The notes: a model not told the origin generated them from the letters alone. Shown: positions 25,758 to 35,269, counted from the first letter of the stretch. The stretch: 64,000 nt of DNA from Burkholderia stabilis (GCF_001742165.1 NZ_CP016443.1:2604001-2668000), one strand, 5' to 3'. Translations and numbers: made by a program.

Positions 25758-27482
25758 ATGCAGATTCAACCGACGCAGACCGCCGCGACGCCGGCGGATT
25801 TCGTTCTGACCAACGCGAAGGTCTATACCGTCGATCCGCACAAGCCGTGGGCACAGGCCGTCGCCGTGCGCGACGGCCGGATCGTCCATGTCGGCGACAC
25901 GGCGGCCGTGCAGGCTTACATCGGTGCGCAGACGAAGGTCGTCGACGCGGCAGGCCGGCTCGTGCTGCCGGGCTTCGTCGAGTCGCACTGGCACTTCGAG
26001 ACGACCGCGTTCGCGTTCCAGGCGTTCGTGAACTACGAGGACCCGCAGAAGGTGCTCGCCGCGCTGCGCGCGTACGTCGACACGCATCCGGACGAGCCGG
26101 CGATCACCGGGATGGGCTGGGTGCAGGCGACGATCCCGCCGGCGCTGCTGCGCAAGGAGACGCTCGACGCGATCTGCGCGGATCGCCCCGTGTGCCTGCT
26201 GTCGACCGACTTCCATACGATGTGGGTGAACTCGAAGGCGCTGGAGATCGCCGGCATCGATGCGTCGACGCCGCCCGTGCAGGAAGGCGCGAGCTGGTTC
26301 GAGAAGGACGCGGTGACGGGCGAGCCGACCGGGCTCATCGTCGACGGCGCCGCGTATTCGCTGCTGATGCAGCGGATCAGCGCGGCCGGCCTGCTGCCGA
26401 CCGGCATCGACCTGTACCTGAAATCGATTCCGCCGTGGCAGAAGAAGCTGTGCGCGGCTGGCGTGACGACCGTGTTCGACGCGGGGTTCTTCGACCCGAG
26501 CGGCGACCAGTCGCTGCTGTACGAGACGCTGCAGACGATGGAGCGGGCGGGCGACCTGAAGCTGCGCGTGGTCGGCAGCGTCGCGGTGATCGGCGAGATC
26601 GACGATCCGGTCGGCACGCTCGTCCGGTATCGCGAGCAATACGATTCGCCGCTCGTGAAGGCGCGCGCGCTGAAGCTGTTCCTCGACGGCACCGAGGCGA
26701 ACCACACCGCGTACCTGCTCGAACCGTACGCGGATCGCCCCGACACCTGCGGCGCACCGACGATGCCGGCCGACACGTTCAACCGCTATCTCGTCGAGGC
26801 CGATCGCGCGAACGCGAACGTGATGGTGCATTGCGTCGGCGACGCGGCCGTGCGGATGGCGCTCGACGGCTTCGACGAGGTCAACCGCGCGAACCCGCCG
26901 CGCGACCGTCGCCACGTGATCACGCACGCGTTCCTCACGCATCCGGACGATATCCCGCGTTTCCGCCGCGCGGGCGTGATGGCGAACACGCAGCTGCAAT
27001 GGGGCGTGGTCGACGCGTACACCGAGCAATTGCGCGACCACTACGGCCACGAGCGCTGGAGCAACATGTACAAGTTCCGCACGTTCCTCGACGAAGGCGT
27101 GACGGTGTCGATCGGCATGGACGGCCTCGCGTGCCAGTGCCGCTGCCAGCACAAGCCGCTCGAACACATCGAGTCGGGCCATACGCGCCAGCTCGCGGGC
27201 GAGCCCGATGCGGCGGTGTTCCCGGACATCGCCGAGCGCCTGAGCATTCCGCAGCTGATCGCCGCGTACACGATCCACGGCGCGTACCAGCTCGGGATGG
27301 AGCACGAGATCGGCTCGCTGACGCCCGGCAAGCGCGCGGACCTTGTCGTGCTCGAGAACGACCTGTTCGAAGTCGGCCAGTACGATATCGGCCGCATCGA
27401 CGTCGCGCTGACGATGATGGACGGCGACATCACGCACGTCGGCGACGATTTTCGCGCGCGCACGGGCATCGGCGCACGCTGA
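25758..27482 (+). CDS. Amidohydrolase family protein (YtcJ-like, amidohydrolase_3)
   Basis: A 574-aa cytoplasmic metal-dependent hydrolase. Early residues form the small beta domain (FVLTNAKVYTVDPHKPWAQ), then LVLPGFVESHWHFE carries the H-x-H metal pair. VHCVGDAAVRMALDGFDE and HVITHAFLTHPDDI supply further His ligands, and SIGMDGLACQCRCQH holds the Asp region. The C-terminus returns to the beta domain (GKRADLVVLENDLF). YtcJ-type enzymes hydrolyse N-acyl or formamide bonds; the natural substrate is unknown. Followed 214 bp downstream by a PotF-like binding protein gene with a related promoter, so an amide or polyamine derivative is a reasonable guess. Confidence 0.85.
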   Translation: MQIQPTQTAATPADFVLTNAKVYTVDPHKPWAQAVAVRDGRIVHVGDTAAVQAYIGAQTKVVDAAGRLVLPGFVESHWHFETTAFAFQAFVNYEDPQKVLAALRAYVDTHPDEPAITGMGWVQATIPPALLRKETLDAICADRPVCLLSTDFHTMWVNSKALEIAGIDASTPPVQEGASWFEKDAVTGEPTGLIVDGAAYSLLMQRISAAGLLPTGIDLYLKSIPPWQKKLCAAGVTTVFDAGFFDPSGDQSLLYETLQTMERAGDLKLRVVGSVAVIGEIDDPVGTLVRYREQYDSPLVKARALKLFLDGTEANHTAYLLEPYADRPDTCGAPTMPADTFNRYLVEADRANANVMVHCVGDAAVRMALDGFDEVNRANPPRDRRHVITHAFLTHPDDIPRFRRAGVMANTQLQWGVVDAYTEQLRDHYGHERWSNMYKFRTFLDEGVTVSIGMDGLACQCRCQHKPLEHIESGHTRQLAGEPDAAVFPDIAERLSIPQLIAAYTIHGAYQLGMEHEIGSLTPGKRADLVVLENDLFEVGQYDIGRIDVALTMMDGDITHVGDDFRARTGIGAR

Positions 27483-27590
27483 TCGACCGCATGCCGGCTG
27501 ACGAAGCGTTGACGAAACTTTCGGAATGCTTCCGTTTTGGGCCGGCCGGCGCATCCGGCGCGCACCGGATGCGCCGATTGTGCGGCGTGT

Positions 27591-27635
27591 CCCCCTATTG
27601 GCAGGGCAGACCGGCCAATTTCCTCTGGCTACATT
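27591..27635 (+). promoter_or_regulatory. Promoter of PotF-like gene with C-run/G-run motif (copy C)
   Basis: CCCCC (27591-27595), GGCAGGG, CAGACC (27607-27612) and, after exactly 17 bases, TACATT (27630-27635). The start codon follows at 27697. The G-run is interrupted here but its position relative to CAGACC is kept. Confidence 0.55.
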
Positions 27636-27696
27636 TTTCCTGACCGAAGCAAACACCGTTCGGCGCGAACGGATCATGATATCGACGGAGGAAAAT

Positions 27697-28812
27697 ATGG
27701 CAGGGGACTGGAAACATCATCTGAAAACGGCATGCGCGGCGCTCGCGCTGGGCGGCCTCGTCTGGGCGGGCGCGCCCGTCGCGCACGCGGCGGACGTCGT
27801 CAACGTGTACAACTGGGGCAACTCGATCGGCAAGGCGACGATCGCGAACTTCGAGAAGGCGACCGGCATCAAGGTTGTCTACCAGGAGTTCGATTCGAAC
27901 GAGACGCTGCAGGCGAAGCTGCTGTCGGGCACGTCGGGCTACGACGTCGTCGTGCCGTCCGACATCTTCTGGGCGCGCCAGCTGCAGGCCGGCATCTTCC
28001 GCAAGATCGACAAGAGCCAGGTGCCGAACTACGGGCTGCTCGATCCGGAAATCATGAAGGTGCTGTCGAAGGACGATCCGGGCAACCAGTTCGGCATTCC
28101 GTGGACGTGGGGCACGGATGGCCTCGGGATGAACGTCGAGAAGGTCAAGGCCGCGCTCGGCAACGACGCGCCGCTCGACAGCTGGGCGCTGTTGTTCGAC
28201 CCGAAATACGCGCAGAAGCTGAAAGGCTGCGGCGTGTCGGTGCTCGATTCGCCGGTCGATGCGTTCGGGATGGCGCTGGTCTACCTGAAGAAGGACGCGA
28301 ACACGACGAACCCGGCCGACTACCAGGCCGCGTACGAGCTGCTGAAATCGGTGCGGCCGTACATCACGCAGTTCAATTCGAGCAGCTACATCAACGATCT
28401 CGCGGGCGGCGACATCTGCCTCGCGCTCGGCTGGTCGGGCGACGTGAACTCGGCGCGCATCGCGGCCGCTTCCGCGAAGAAGTCGTATCACATCAAGTAC
28501 GTGATACCGAACGAGGGCAGCGCGATGTGGTTCGACATGATGGCGATCCCGAAGGATGCGCCGCATCCGGACGCCGCGTTGAAGTTCGTCAACTTCGTGC
28601 TGTCAGAGAAAGAGAGCGCGAACCTGACCAACGATACGTCGTATCCGTCGGCCGTGCCGTCGTCGAAGCGCCTCGTGCGCGCCGAGGTGACGAGCGATCC
28701 GGCCGTGTTTCCGCCGGCCGACGTCATCCGCAAGCTGAGCCTCAGCAAACCGATCCCGCCTGACCTGATGCGTCTGCAGAACCGTCTCTGGACGAAGCTG
28801 AAGACCGAGTAA
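27697..28812 (+). CDS. Polyamine ABC transporter substrate-binding protein (PotF/SpuD-like)
   Basis: A 371-aa periplasmic binding protein. It has a signal peptide cleaved after VAHA (about residue 31), then DVVNVYNWGNSIGKATIANFEK, the PotF/SpuD/PotD fingerprint. GYDVVVPSDIFWARQLQ, WTWGTDGLGMN and ALGWSGDVNSAR correspond to ligand-contact strands. GGAGG sits five bases before the ATG. No permease or ATPase genes are adjacent, so it must dock to a transporter encoded elsewhere. Likely ligands are putrescine, spermidine or a guanidino-amine, in keeping with neighbouring catabolic genes. Confidence 0.9.
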   Translation: MAGDWKHHLKTACAALALGGLVWAGAPVAHAADVVNVYNWGNSIGKATIANFEKATGIKVVYQEFDSNETLQAKLLSGTSGYDVVVPSDIFWARQLQAGIFRKIDKSQVPNYGLLDPEIMKVLSKDDPGNQFGIPWTWGTDGLGMNVEKVKAALGNDAPLDSWALLFDPKYAQKLKGCGVSVLDSPVDAFGMALVYLKKDANTTNPADYQAAYELLKSVRPYITQFNSSSYINDLAGGDICLALGWSGDVNSARIAAASAKKSYHIKYVIPNEGSAMWFDMMAIPKDAPHPDAALKFVNFVLSEKESANLTNDTSYPSAVPSSKRLVRAEVTSDPAVFPPADVIRKLSLSKPIPPDLMRLQNRLWTKLKTE

Positions 28813-28847
28813 GCCGTCCCCCGTACTCCCGCCTATCTTTCGCGCGC

Positions 28848-28868
28848 CCCGCCGCTTTTCGCGGCGGG
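28848..28868 (+). repeat. Hairpin between binding protein and DUF3138 genes
   Basis: CCCGCCGC and GCGGCGGG flank TTTTC, 35 bases after the binding-protein stop. There is no terminal U-run; read-through into the downstream gene is possible. Confidence 0.35.
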
Positions 28869-28902
28869 CGGGGGCGCGCTCGTCCCGACGACCACCCACG
28901 AC

Positions 28903-30474
28903 ATGAAAATCAAACACATGACGGCGCTGTGCCTGCTCGCGTTCGAAGCGGCTTCGGCATTCGCGCATACTCCGCAGACGACCGACGCGAGCAGGATGAA
29001 GGCGCTGCAGGCGCAGGTCACCGCGCTGCAGCAGCAGGTGAACGAACTGCGCGCGAGCATGATCGCCTCGAAGCGGCCCGGCACGGCGACCGTTGCCGCA
29101 ACGGGCAGCGTGCCGATCGGCTCCGTCAACACGGCGGCGGGCGCTGCCGCGTCCGACTCGGCGCCCGCGTTCACCAACGACGACCTGCAGCAGATGCGCG
29201 AACAGATTTCGAACGCGTCGCTGAAGGTCGACTCGCTGCAGGAAGCCGCGACGACCGGCCCGCTCGCGGGCCTGAGCATCACCGGCTACGTCGATCCCGT
29301 GTACCTGTTCAACCGCGCGCAACGCACGTCCGGCTTCCAGTTCCTGAATCACGACCCGGGTGCGTACGACTACTTCAACAGCACGATCGGCGACGTCTAC
29401 CTCGACATCAAGAAGACCTTCGGCGTCGGCCCGATGGCGCCGTCGGCGGAGATCGTGATCCAGCCGAACCGCGGTTTCGGCAACGTGTTCAGCAACGCGC
29501 ATGGTGGCGTCGGCAACAACATCATCACGCAGGCCCTGGTGACCGTGCCGCTCAGCACGACGCGCACCTTCGAAGTCGGGATGATGCCGAGCCTCGCGGG
29601 CTACGAGGTGCAGCCGTCGAACCAGATGCTGACGCTCACGCACGGGCTGCTGTACGACTTCAGCGAGCCGGGCAACCTCGTCGGCATCGGGCTGAAGGGC
29701 AACAACGCGGCGATGACGCGCTTCTGGCAGGTGGTGATCGGCAACGAGGTGCTGCGCACGGCCGGCGCGATCGCGAACGCGGCGAACAACACGACGAAGA
29801 CCAACTGGACGCCGACGATCACCGCGCGCTTCGACAACGCGACGTCGACCGCCTACGACTTCGGCATCTCCGCGATGCTCGGCCGGCAGTCGCTGTTCTC
29901 GCCGTGCCCGACGGCGGGCGGCTACGGCTACCAGTGCAACGGCTCGTCGCCGACCGGCCTCTACAAGTACGTGGAAGCCGACATGACCTATACGCACGAC
30001 AAGACGCAGATCAACGCGCAGGTCGATTACGGCGAACTGCAGAAGGGCGCCTGGAACGGTGGCACCGCGCGCTGGTACGGGATGTCGCTGCTCGGTCACA
30101 CGAAGTGGACGACGTCGTGGGTCGGCCGCATGGGCGCGACGCTGCGCTTCGACTACCTGAACAATACCGCGAACGGCGGCGGCGGCACGAACATCCAGTA
30201 CGGGCTCGCGGGCGGCAATCCGTCGGTGAACGGGTCGAGCGGCTTCGGCATCGATCCGTCGTGCTTCCAGGGCTCGTCGACGAACGGCACCGAGTGCAAG
30301 GGCGCGCAACGCTATGCGATCACGGCCGACCTGCTGTTCTATCCGACCCAGCAGATCACCGTGAAGCTCGAATACCGCCACGACGCGGCGAACCATCCAG
30401 TGTTCCTGAAGAGCAACGGCACGTACGCGCGCAGCAACGACCTGGCCGGGATGCAGTTCATCTACTCGTTCTGA
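28903..30474 (+). CDS. DUF3138 family outer-membrane beta-barrel protein
   Basis: A 523-aa putative porin. A signal peptide (about 1-21, cleaved after AFA) is followed by a short coiled coil (MKALQAQVTALQQQVNELRA, about 32-51) like that of trimeric substrate-specific porins. GLSITGYVDPVYLFNRAQ begins the barrel, and the chain ends MQFIYSF with a C-terminal Phe. Two Cys-containing loops (SPCPTAGGYGYQC; DPSCFQGSSTNGTEC) probably form extracellular disulfides. It follows the PotF-like gene by 90 bp in the same orientation, so it may be the outer-membrane entry route for the same compound. Confidence 0.82.
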   Translation: MKIKHMTALCLLAFEAASAFAHTPQTTDASRMKALQAQVTALQQQVNELRASMIASKRPGTATVAATGSVPIGSVNTAAGAAASDSAPAFTNDDLQQMREQISNASLKVDSLQEAATTGPLAGLSITGYVDPVYLFNRAQRTSGFQFLNHDPGAYDYFNSTIGDVYLDIKKTFGVGPMAPSAEIVIQPNRGFGNVFSNAHGGVGNNIITQALVTVPLSTTRTFEVGMMPSLAGYEVQPSNQMLTLTHGLLYDFSEPGNLVGIGLKGNNAAMTRFWQVVIGNEVLRTAGAIANAANNTTKTNWTPTITARFDNATSTAYDFGISAMLGRQSLFSPCPTAGGYGYQCNGSSPTGLYKYVEADMTYTHDKTQINAQVDYGELQKGAWNGGTARWYGMSLLGHTKWTTSWVGRMGATLRFDYLNNTANGGGGTNIQYGLAGGNPSVNGSSGFGIDPSCFQGSSTNGTECKGAQRYAITADLLFYPTQQITVKLEYRHDAANHPVFLKSNGTYARSNDLAGMQFIYSF

Positions 30475-30504
30475 CCGCGTCGACCGGCGCGGTGCGCCGA
30501 CGCG

Positions 30505-31467
30505 TCAGGGGCGCGCCGCGTCCGGCTCGGGCGGTGGCAGCGGCGTGCCCTGCGGCGCGAGGTTCAGGCCGAGCGCCTGCAGTTGCTCGCGCAGGAACTG
30601 GATGAACACGCGCACCTTGCGCGTGTGCCGGCGATGCGGGAGGAACAGTACGTGAATCCACGGGCCGAATGCGCTCATCTCGCGCGACAGCTCGGTGCGC
30701 ACTTCGACGAGCTCGCCCTGCGCGAGATAACGCGCGACGCTCCACGCGGGCGCGAACTGCAAGCCGTGGCCGTCGAGCAGGCATGCGAGCAGGAAGTCGT
30801 AGTTGCCGCTCGACAGCCGCGGCGTCGGCTGCTTCACGCGGATGCGTTCGTCGTCGTGCCCGACCCACCAGAAATGCCGGTTGATTAGCGGATGACGAAA
30901 GATCAGCCAGTCGTGCGTCTGGTAGTTGTCGAGCGTGACGTCGGCGCCTTTGCGTTCGATGTAGCCGGGGCTCGCGCACAGCACGAGACGGTTCTCCAGC
31001 AGCGGCTGCGCGATCACGCCGGGCAGGTCGGTCGGCCCGTCGCGCAACGCGAGATCGTAGCTGCCGTCGAGCGGGTCGGCTTCGGTCATCTCCACTTCGA
31101 GGCGCACGAGCGGATGCTCGCGCATGAAACGGCAACACACCTGCGTGAAGAACGCCGGGCCGAACGCGGGTGATGTCGCGATGCGCAGGTTGCCGCGCAG
31201 TTCGTGCTGCAACTGCTCGACTTCCTCGCCGGCGAGCTGCAACTGCATCAGCGCCTGGCGTGCGGCGTCGAGATAGAGGTGCCCGGCTTCCGTCAGCGCC
31301 ATGCGCCGCGTCGTGCGCTCGAACAACCGCGCGCCGAGATCGGCTTCGAGCTGCGTGACGCCTTTCGTCACGGCCGACGGCGTCTTGCCGAGTTGTTCGG
31401 CGGCACGGCTGAAGCCGCCGTGTTCGGCTGTCGCGACGAACATCGTGAGCGCGGTCATCTTGTCCAT
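30505..31467 (-). CDS. LysR-family transcriptional regulator
   Basis: A 320-aa regulator. Helix-turn-helix: MFVATAEHGGFSRAAEQLGKTPSAVTK, followed by LGARLFERTTRRMALTEAG, the classical LysR sequence; an effector domain starts LRIATSPAFGPAFF. A Pro-rich C-terminal tail follows LNLAPQG. It is divergent from the C45 acyltransferase-like gene with 212 bp between starts, and the usual LysR logic predicts control of that gene. Confidence 0.9.
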   Translation of the reverse strand: MDKMTALTMFVATAEHGGFSRAAEQLGKTPSAVTKGVTQLEADLGARLFERTTRRMALTEAGHLYLDAARQALMQLQLAGEEVEQLQHELRGNLRIATSPAFGPAFFTQVCCRFMREHPLVRLEVEMTEADPLDGSYDLALRDGPTDLPGVIAQPLLENRLVLCASPGYIERKGADVTLDNYQTHDWLIFRHPLINRHFWWVGHDDERIRVKQPTPRLSSGNYDFLLACLLDGHGLQFAPAWSVARYLAQGELVEVRTELSREMSAFGPWIHVLFLPHRRHTRKVRVFIQFLREQLQALGLNLAPQGTPLPPPEPDAARP

Positions 31468-31679
31468 GTGAATCTATTCCTGACAGGCACAGAAGTTATG
31501 CAAAAACCGGGCGCGACCGGCGCGCACACATCCGTTACGCTGGAACAGATACGCCGGCTGCATGAGGATACGACGGATCGCGCCGCGATTCACGCATCCG
31601 TTCGCATTGCGCCGCCGCGCGGCACATCCCATTCCGGAGCAAGCGCGCCTTGCTCCCATTCGATACAGGAGACCCCATC

Positions 31680-32756
31680 GTGAAGCTGCACACCTTCGTG
31701 ACCGACATCACCGATCCGCGCGAACGCGGCCGCCAGATCGGCGCGCGTTTCGCCGCCGAGATCCGCGAGACGGTCGCGCTTTATCTCGCGTTCTTCCCGA
31801 AGCTCGGCATCGATCCGCAGCGCGCGCGGGAGATCGGCGAAGCGAGCCTTGCCGAACTCGAAGCGTGGTGCCCGCGCCTCGCCGACGAAGTGCAGGCGAT
31901 CGGCGACGGCGTCGACCTGCCGCGCTGGCAGCTCGCATGCCTGAACGCGCGCACCGAGATTCTCGCCACCGCGCCCGCGTCGGCCGAAGGCGAATGCTCG
32001 ACGACCGTCTACGCGCCAGCCGGCCCGAATGCGCCGCGCACGCTGCAAACCTGGGACTGGCACGACAGCCTCGCGCCGCAGGGCTTGCTGATGCAGTTCG
32101 CCATGCCGAACGGCCGCACCGTCAAGCTGTTCTCCGAATTCGGGATGCTGGCGAAGCTCGGCGTGAACAGCGCGGGGCTCGGGCTGCATTTCAACATCCT
32201 GCATCACGCGAGCGACAACGATAGCGCGGGCGTGCCCGTGCACGCGATCGCGCGGCGCTTGCTCGAAGAAGCGACGACGGTGCAGGAGGCGATCGACATT
32301 GCGCGCACTGCGCGCGTGAGCGCATCGACGGTGCTGACCGTGTTCACGCGGCACGACGCGAACCCGCGCGCGGCGAGCATCGAGATGAGCCCGTCGGGCG
32401 TCGGCGTCGTGGTGCCGCGCCCGGACGGCTGGCTGCTGCATACGAACCACTTCCTCGATCACGCGCTGAGCGGCGGCGAGTGCATGCCCGACAGCTCGAC
32501 GACGCGCGAGCGCTTCGCGCACCTGAACGATGTCGTGACGGGGATGACGAGCGCCGATGTGCGCGAGCGCGCGGCGGCGATGTGCGGCGCGGCCGGCGAT
32601 CAGGCCGTGGTGTGTTTCCATCCGGACCTGTCGATGCCCGATACCGAACGCTGGGAAACGCTGCTGACGGTCGGCATCGATACCGATGCGTGCGCGCTCG
32701 ACTACGTGGCCGGTAATCCCCACGACCTCGCGCGCGACGGGTTCCAGCGGTTCTGA
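31680..32756 (+). CDS. C45 family Ntn-hydrolase (acyl-CoA:6-APA acyltransferase-like)
   Basis: A 358-aa protein of the AAT/isopenicillin N acyltransferase family. These are Ntn-hydrolases that self-cleave before a catalytic Cys; here Cys106 in SAEGECSTTVYAP is the candidate nucleophile. TLQTWDWHDSLAPQGLLMQF and KLGVNSAGLGLHFNIL are conserved family strands. The start is GTG with AGGAGA seven bases upstream. Bacterial members hydrolyse or transfer acyl groups on small amides; the substrate is unknown. It is divergent from a LysR gene and convergent with an MFS gene, with a shared hairpin after its stop. Confidence 0.82.
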   Translation: MKLHTFVTDITDPRERGRQIGARFAAEIRETVALYLAFFPKLGIDPQRAREIGEASLAELEAWCPRLADEVQAIGDGVDLPRWQLACLNARTEILATAPASAEGECSTTVYAPAGPNAPRTLQTWDWHDSLAPQGLLMQFAMPNGRTVKLFSEFGMLAKLGVNSAGLGLHFNILHHASDNDSAGVPVHAIARRLLEEATTVQEAIDIARTARVSASTVLTVFTRHDANPRAASIEMSPSGVGVVVPRPDGWLLHTNHFLDHALSGGECMPDSSTTRERFAHLNDVVTGMTSADVRERAAAMCGAAGDQAVVCFHPDLSMPDTERWETLLTVGIDTDACALDYVAGNPHDLARDGFQRF

Positions 32757-32777
32757 TGCACGTGTAGCAGTACGCAT

Positions 32778-32802
32778 GGGCGGCACGCGCGTGCCGCCCT
32801 TT
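32778..32802 (+). terminator. Palindromic terminator between convergent genes
   Basis: A perfect 22-base palindrome (GGGCGGCACG-CG-CGTGCCGCCC) followed by TTT lies between the C45 gene and the convergent MFS gene. It could stop transcription from the plus strand and weakly from the other. Confidence 0.6.
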
Positions 32803-32808
32803 CGGCGC

Positions 32809-34188
32809 TCAGGCGTCGATGCGCTCGACCTTGCCGACGAGCAGCCCGTACGACAGGCTGCCCGCGAGCGCCATCGCGGCGATGTAGGTGATCGCGCGCG
32901 AGAAGTCCGCGCCGTTCACGAGCAGCCCGATCACGATCGGCGTCGCGATCGCGGACAGGTTGCCGATCAGGTTGAACATGCCGCCCGTGAGGCCGAGCAG
33001 CCGCGCGGGTGCGAGCCCCGACACGAGCGACCACGTGATCGACGCGAAGCCGTTGCCGAAGAACGCGATCGTCATGAACGCGATCACCCAGCCGGTCGAG
33101 CTCACGTAGTTCGCGCCGATGATGCAGGTCGAGATCAGCAGCCCCGAGATGATCGGCAGCTTGCGCGCGAAACCCTGCGACGCGCCGCGGCGCATCAGCC
33201 AGTCCGACAGCACGCCCGAACACAGCACGCCGACGAACGCGGCGAGGAACGGCAGCGACGCGAGAAAGCCCGACTTGATGAAGTCCATCCCGCGATACTT
33301 GACGAGATAGGTCGGGAACCACGTGAGAAAGAACCACAGCGTCGAGTTCAGCGCGAACTGGCCGAGATAGATGCCCCACAGCTTGCGGCGGCCGAGCACG
33401 ACGCCGAGATCGCGCCACGTCGACGGCGCGCGTTCGCTGCGCGCCGCGATGCGGTCCTCGAGATCGACGAGCCCGCCGCCGTCGCGGATCAGCGCGATTT
33501 CGGCCGCATTGACGCCGCGAAACGCGCGCGGCTCGCGATACACCGCATACCAGATCGCGGCCCATGCGATGCCCGCGAGGCCGGTCGCGACGAACACCAT
33601 GTGCCAGCCGAGATGCACCTGCAGCCACGCGAGCACCGGCGTGAGGAACGCGAGCCCGACGAACTGGCCCGACGTGTAGCCGCCGATCGCGCTGGCGCGC
33701 TCGCGGGTCGGGAACCACGTCGTGACCACACGGTTGTTGATCGGGTACGCCGGCGCTTCGAGCGCGCCCACCGCGAGACGCAGCACGATCAGCCCAACGA
33801 ACGAACCCGCGAAACCGAGCAGCAGCGTCGCGGCCGACCACAGCGCCAGCGCGCCCGCGTACAGCACGCGCGGCGACACCTTGTCGACGAGCCAGCCGCC
33901 GGGAATCTGCATCAGCGCGTAGGTCCAACCGAACGCGGAGAACACGAGGCCCGCGCGGACGGGATCGATGTTCAGCTCCTTGAACAATGCGGGCGCGGCG
34001 ATCGACAGGTTGCTGCGATCCAGATAGTTGATGACGACCGTGACGAACAGCAGCGCGAGGATCAGCAGCCGCTTGCGGCTCGGCGGCGTGGTGGCAGCGG
34101 CGCGCGCGGCGGCATCGGTTGCGGTGGCGGCGTGTGCGTGCGGCCGCTCGGGCGGGTTGGCGCGGGTGCGTGACGCGGATTGGGCCAC
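32809..34188 (-). CDS. MFS transporter, anion:cation symporter (ACS) family
   Basis: A 459-aa membrane protein with about twelve transmembrane segments after a 36-residue Ala/Thr/Arg-rich cytoplasmic N-terminus. VVINYLDRSNLSIAAP in the first segment is the ACS-family signature, and FSAFGWTYALMQIPGGWLVDKVSPR forms segments two to three with the D-K-x-S/G-R loop. Members import hexuronates, glucarate, galactonate or phthalate with protons. The start is GTG with AGGAG six bases upstream. It is a single gene with no adjacent catabolic enzyme, so the substrate cannot be named. Confidence 0.9.
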   Translation of the reverse strand: MAQSASRTRANPPERPHAHAATATDAAARAAATTPPSRKRLLILALLFVTVVINYLDRSNLSIAAPALFKELNIDPVRAGLVFSAFGWTYALMQIPGGWLVDKVSPRVLYAGALALWSAATLLLGFAGSFVGLIVLRLAVGALEAPAYPINNRVVTTWFPTRERASAIGGYTSGQFVGLAFLTPVLAWLQVHLGWHMVFVATGLAGIAWAAIWYAVYREPRAFRGVNAAEIALIRDGGGLVDLEDRIAARSERAPSTWRDLGVVLGRRKLWGIYLGQFALNSTLWFFLTWFPTYLVKYRGMDFIKSGFLASLPFLAAFVGVLCSGVLSDWLMRRGASQGFARKLPIISGLLISTCIIGANYVSSTGWVIAFMTIAFFGNGFASITWSLVSGLAPARLLGLTGGMFNLIGNLSAIATPIVIGLLVNGADFSRAITYIAAMALAGSLSYGLLVGKVERIDA

Positions 34189-34370
34189 GGTTGTCTCCTG
34201 TGTTCTGTGCCCGGCCGGCGCCCGCGAGCGGGGCGGCCGAATCGAATGGCGTTGGGGCGAACGTTAGAGCCGTGGAGCGAAGTGCGTCAACATTTGAACA
34301 GGCATCCCTATTAATGGGACTTTGCGCGCTCAATATGTGGGAAAGCGTGGCGGGAACGCCGCGCCGGAGA

Positions 34371-35222
34371 TCATTCGGCCGTCGCTTCTTTCGCGCTCAC
34401 CCAGCCTTGCACGGCGCCGGCGTGCGGATTGCGATACCGCACCTTCAGCCACTGGAAATCGTCGCTCGCGTCGATCAGCTCCAGCGTGTCGCCGGCAACG
34501 ACGTAGCGGCGCGTGGGTGCGTCGCTCATCGTGTCGTGCAGCGGCAGGCGCGCCGCGTGCACCTTGAACGTGACCGTGCCGCCGCCGTATGCCTGCGGGC
34601 GGCGCGACACGCGCTTGCCGTGCTCGTCGTAGGTCAGCAGCATCGACGACGGGCCGTTGTCGCCGTCGAGCAAGCCGCGCAGGTCGTCCGTCACCGCTTC
34701 GCTGGACTGGTACAGATACATCCGGCCGTTGCCGTCGAAGCGGTACGCATCGGTGTACCAGATCGGGCCGCCGCGGCACGAGCTGTACAGCGTGCGCTCC
34801 TTCGGTTTGGCGTCGATGTTGATCAGGTCGTCGCAGTTGCCGTGCGGCATGTTCGCCGCCGGCATTTGCAGCGGCTCGAACTGCTGGCGTGCGGCGTTGT
34901 ACAGGTAGATGCCGTAGCTTGCGTTGACCATGCCGAGCAGCGCGCGCACGGAGAGATCGCGGTGGCCGTCGAAGTTGTAGTCGTCCGACTCGAGGTGATA
35001 GTGGCCTTCCTCGTCGGTGACGGTGACGTCGAGCGTCTGCGTTTTCCCGCTCGGCAGGAAGCGCACGGTGATGTGCGCGCCGTCGGCGCGCTCGACGCGC
35101 GCGGTGACGGTGTCGTCGACCTTGAACGTGAGCAGCGGTTTGGCCGCGTGCGCGGCGGGGGCGAACGCGGCGCATGCGGCGAGCAGCAGCGCGGCGAGGC
35201 GGGGAAGGGGAGAACGCGTCAT
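34371..35222 (-). CDS. XAC2610-type secreted protein with C-terminal SH3-like domain
   Basis: A 283-aa exported protein. It has a signal peptide (about 1-26, cleaved after AHA), an FG-GAP-like segment DDYNFDGHRDLSVRALLG near 80-97, a Tyr-rich middle (YSSCRGGPIWYTDAYRF) with two cysteines, and a C-terminal SH3-like domain (VVAGDTLELIDASDDFQWLKV). XAC2610-like proteins are periplasmic and of unknown function. The ribosome site is weak. It is 47 bp downstream of a small unknown gene on the same strand. Confidence 0.75.
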   Translation of the reverse strand: MTRSPLPRLAALLLAACAAFAPAAHAAKPLLTFKVDDTVTARVERADGAHITVRFLPSGKTQTLDVTVTDEEGHYHLESDDYNFDGHRDLSVRALLGMVNASYGIYLYNAARQQFEPLQMPAANMPHGNCDDLINIDAKPKERTLYSSCRGGPIWYTDAYRFDGNGRMYLYQSSEAVTDDLRGLLDGDNGPSSMLLTYDEHGKRVSRRPQAYGGGTVTFKVHAARLPLHDTMSDAPTRRYVVAGDTLELIDASDDFQWLKVRYRNPHAGAVQGWVSAKEATAE

Positions 35223-35269
35223 GAGCAGGCGTCGGAGCGAAGGATGAGGGTGCACGTGAAGGCGGCAGG

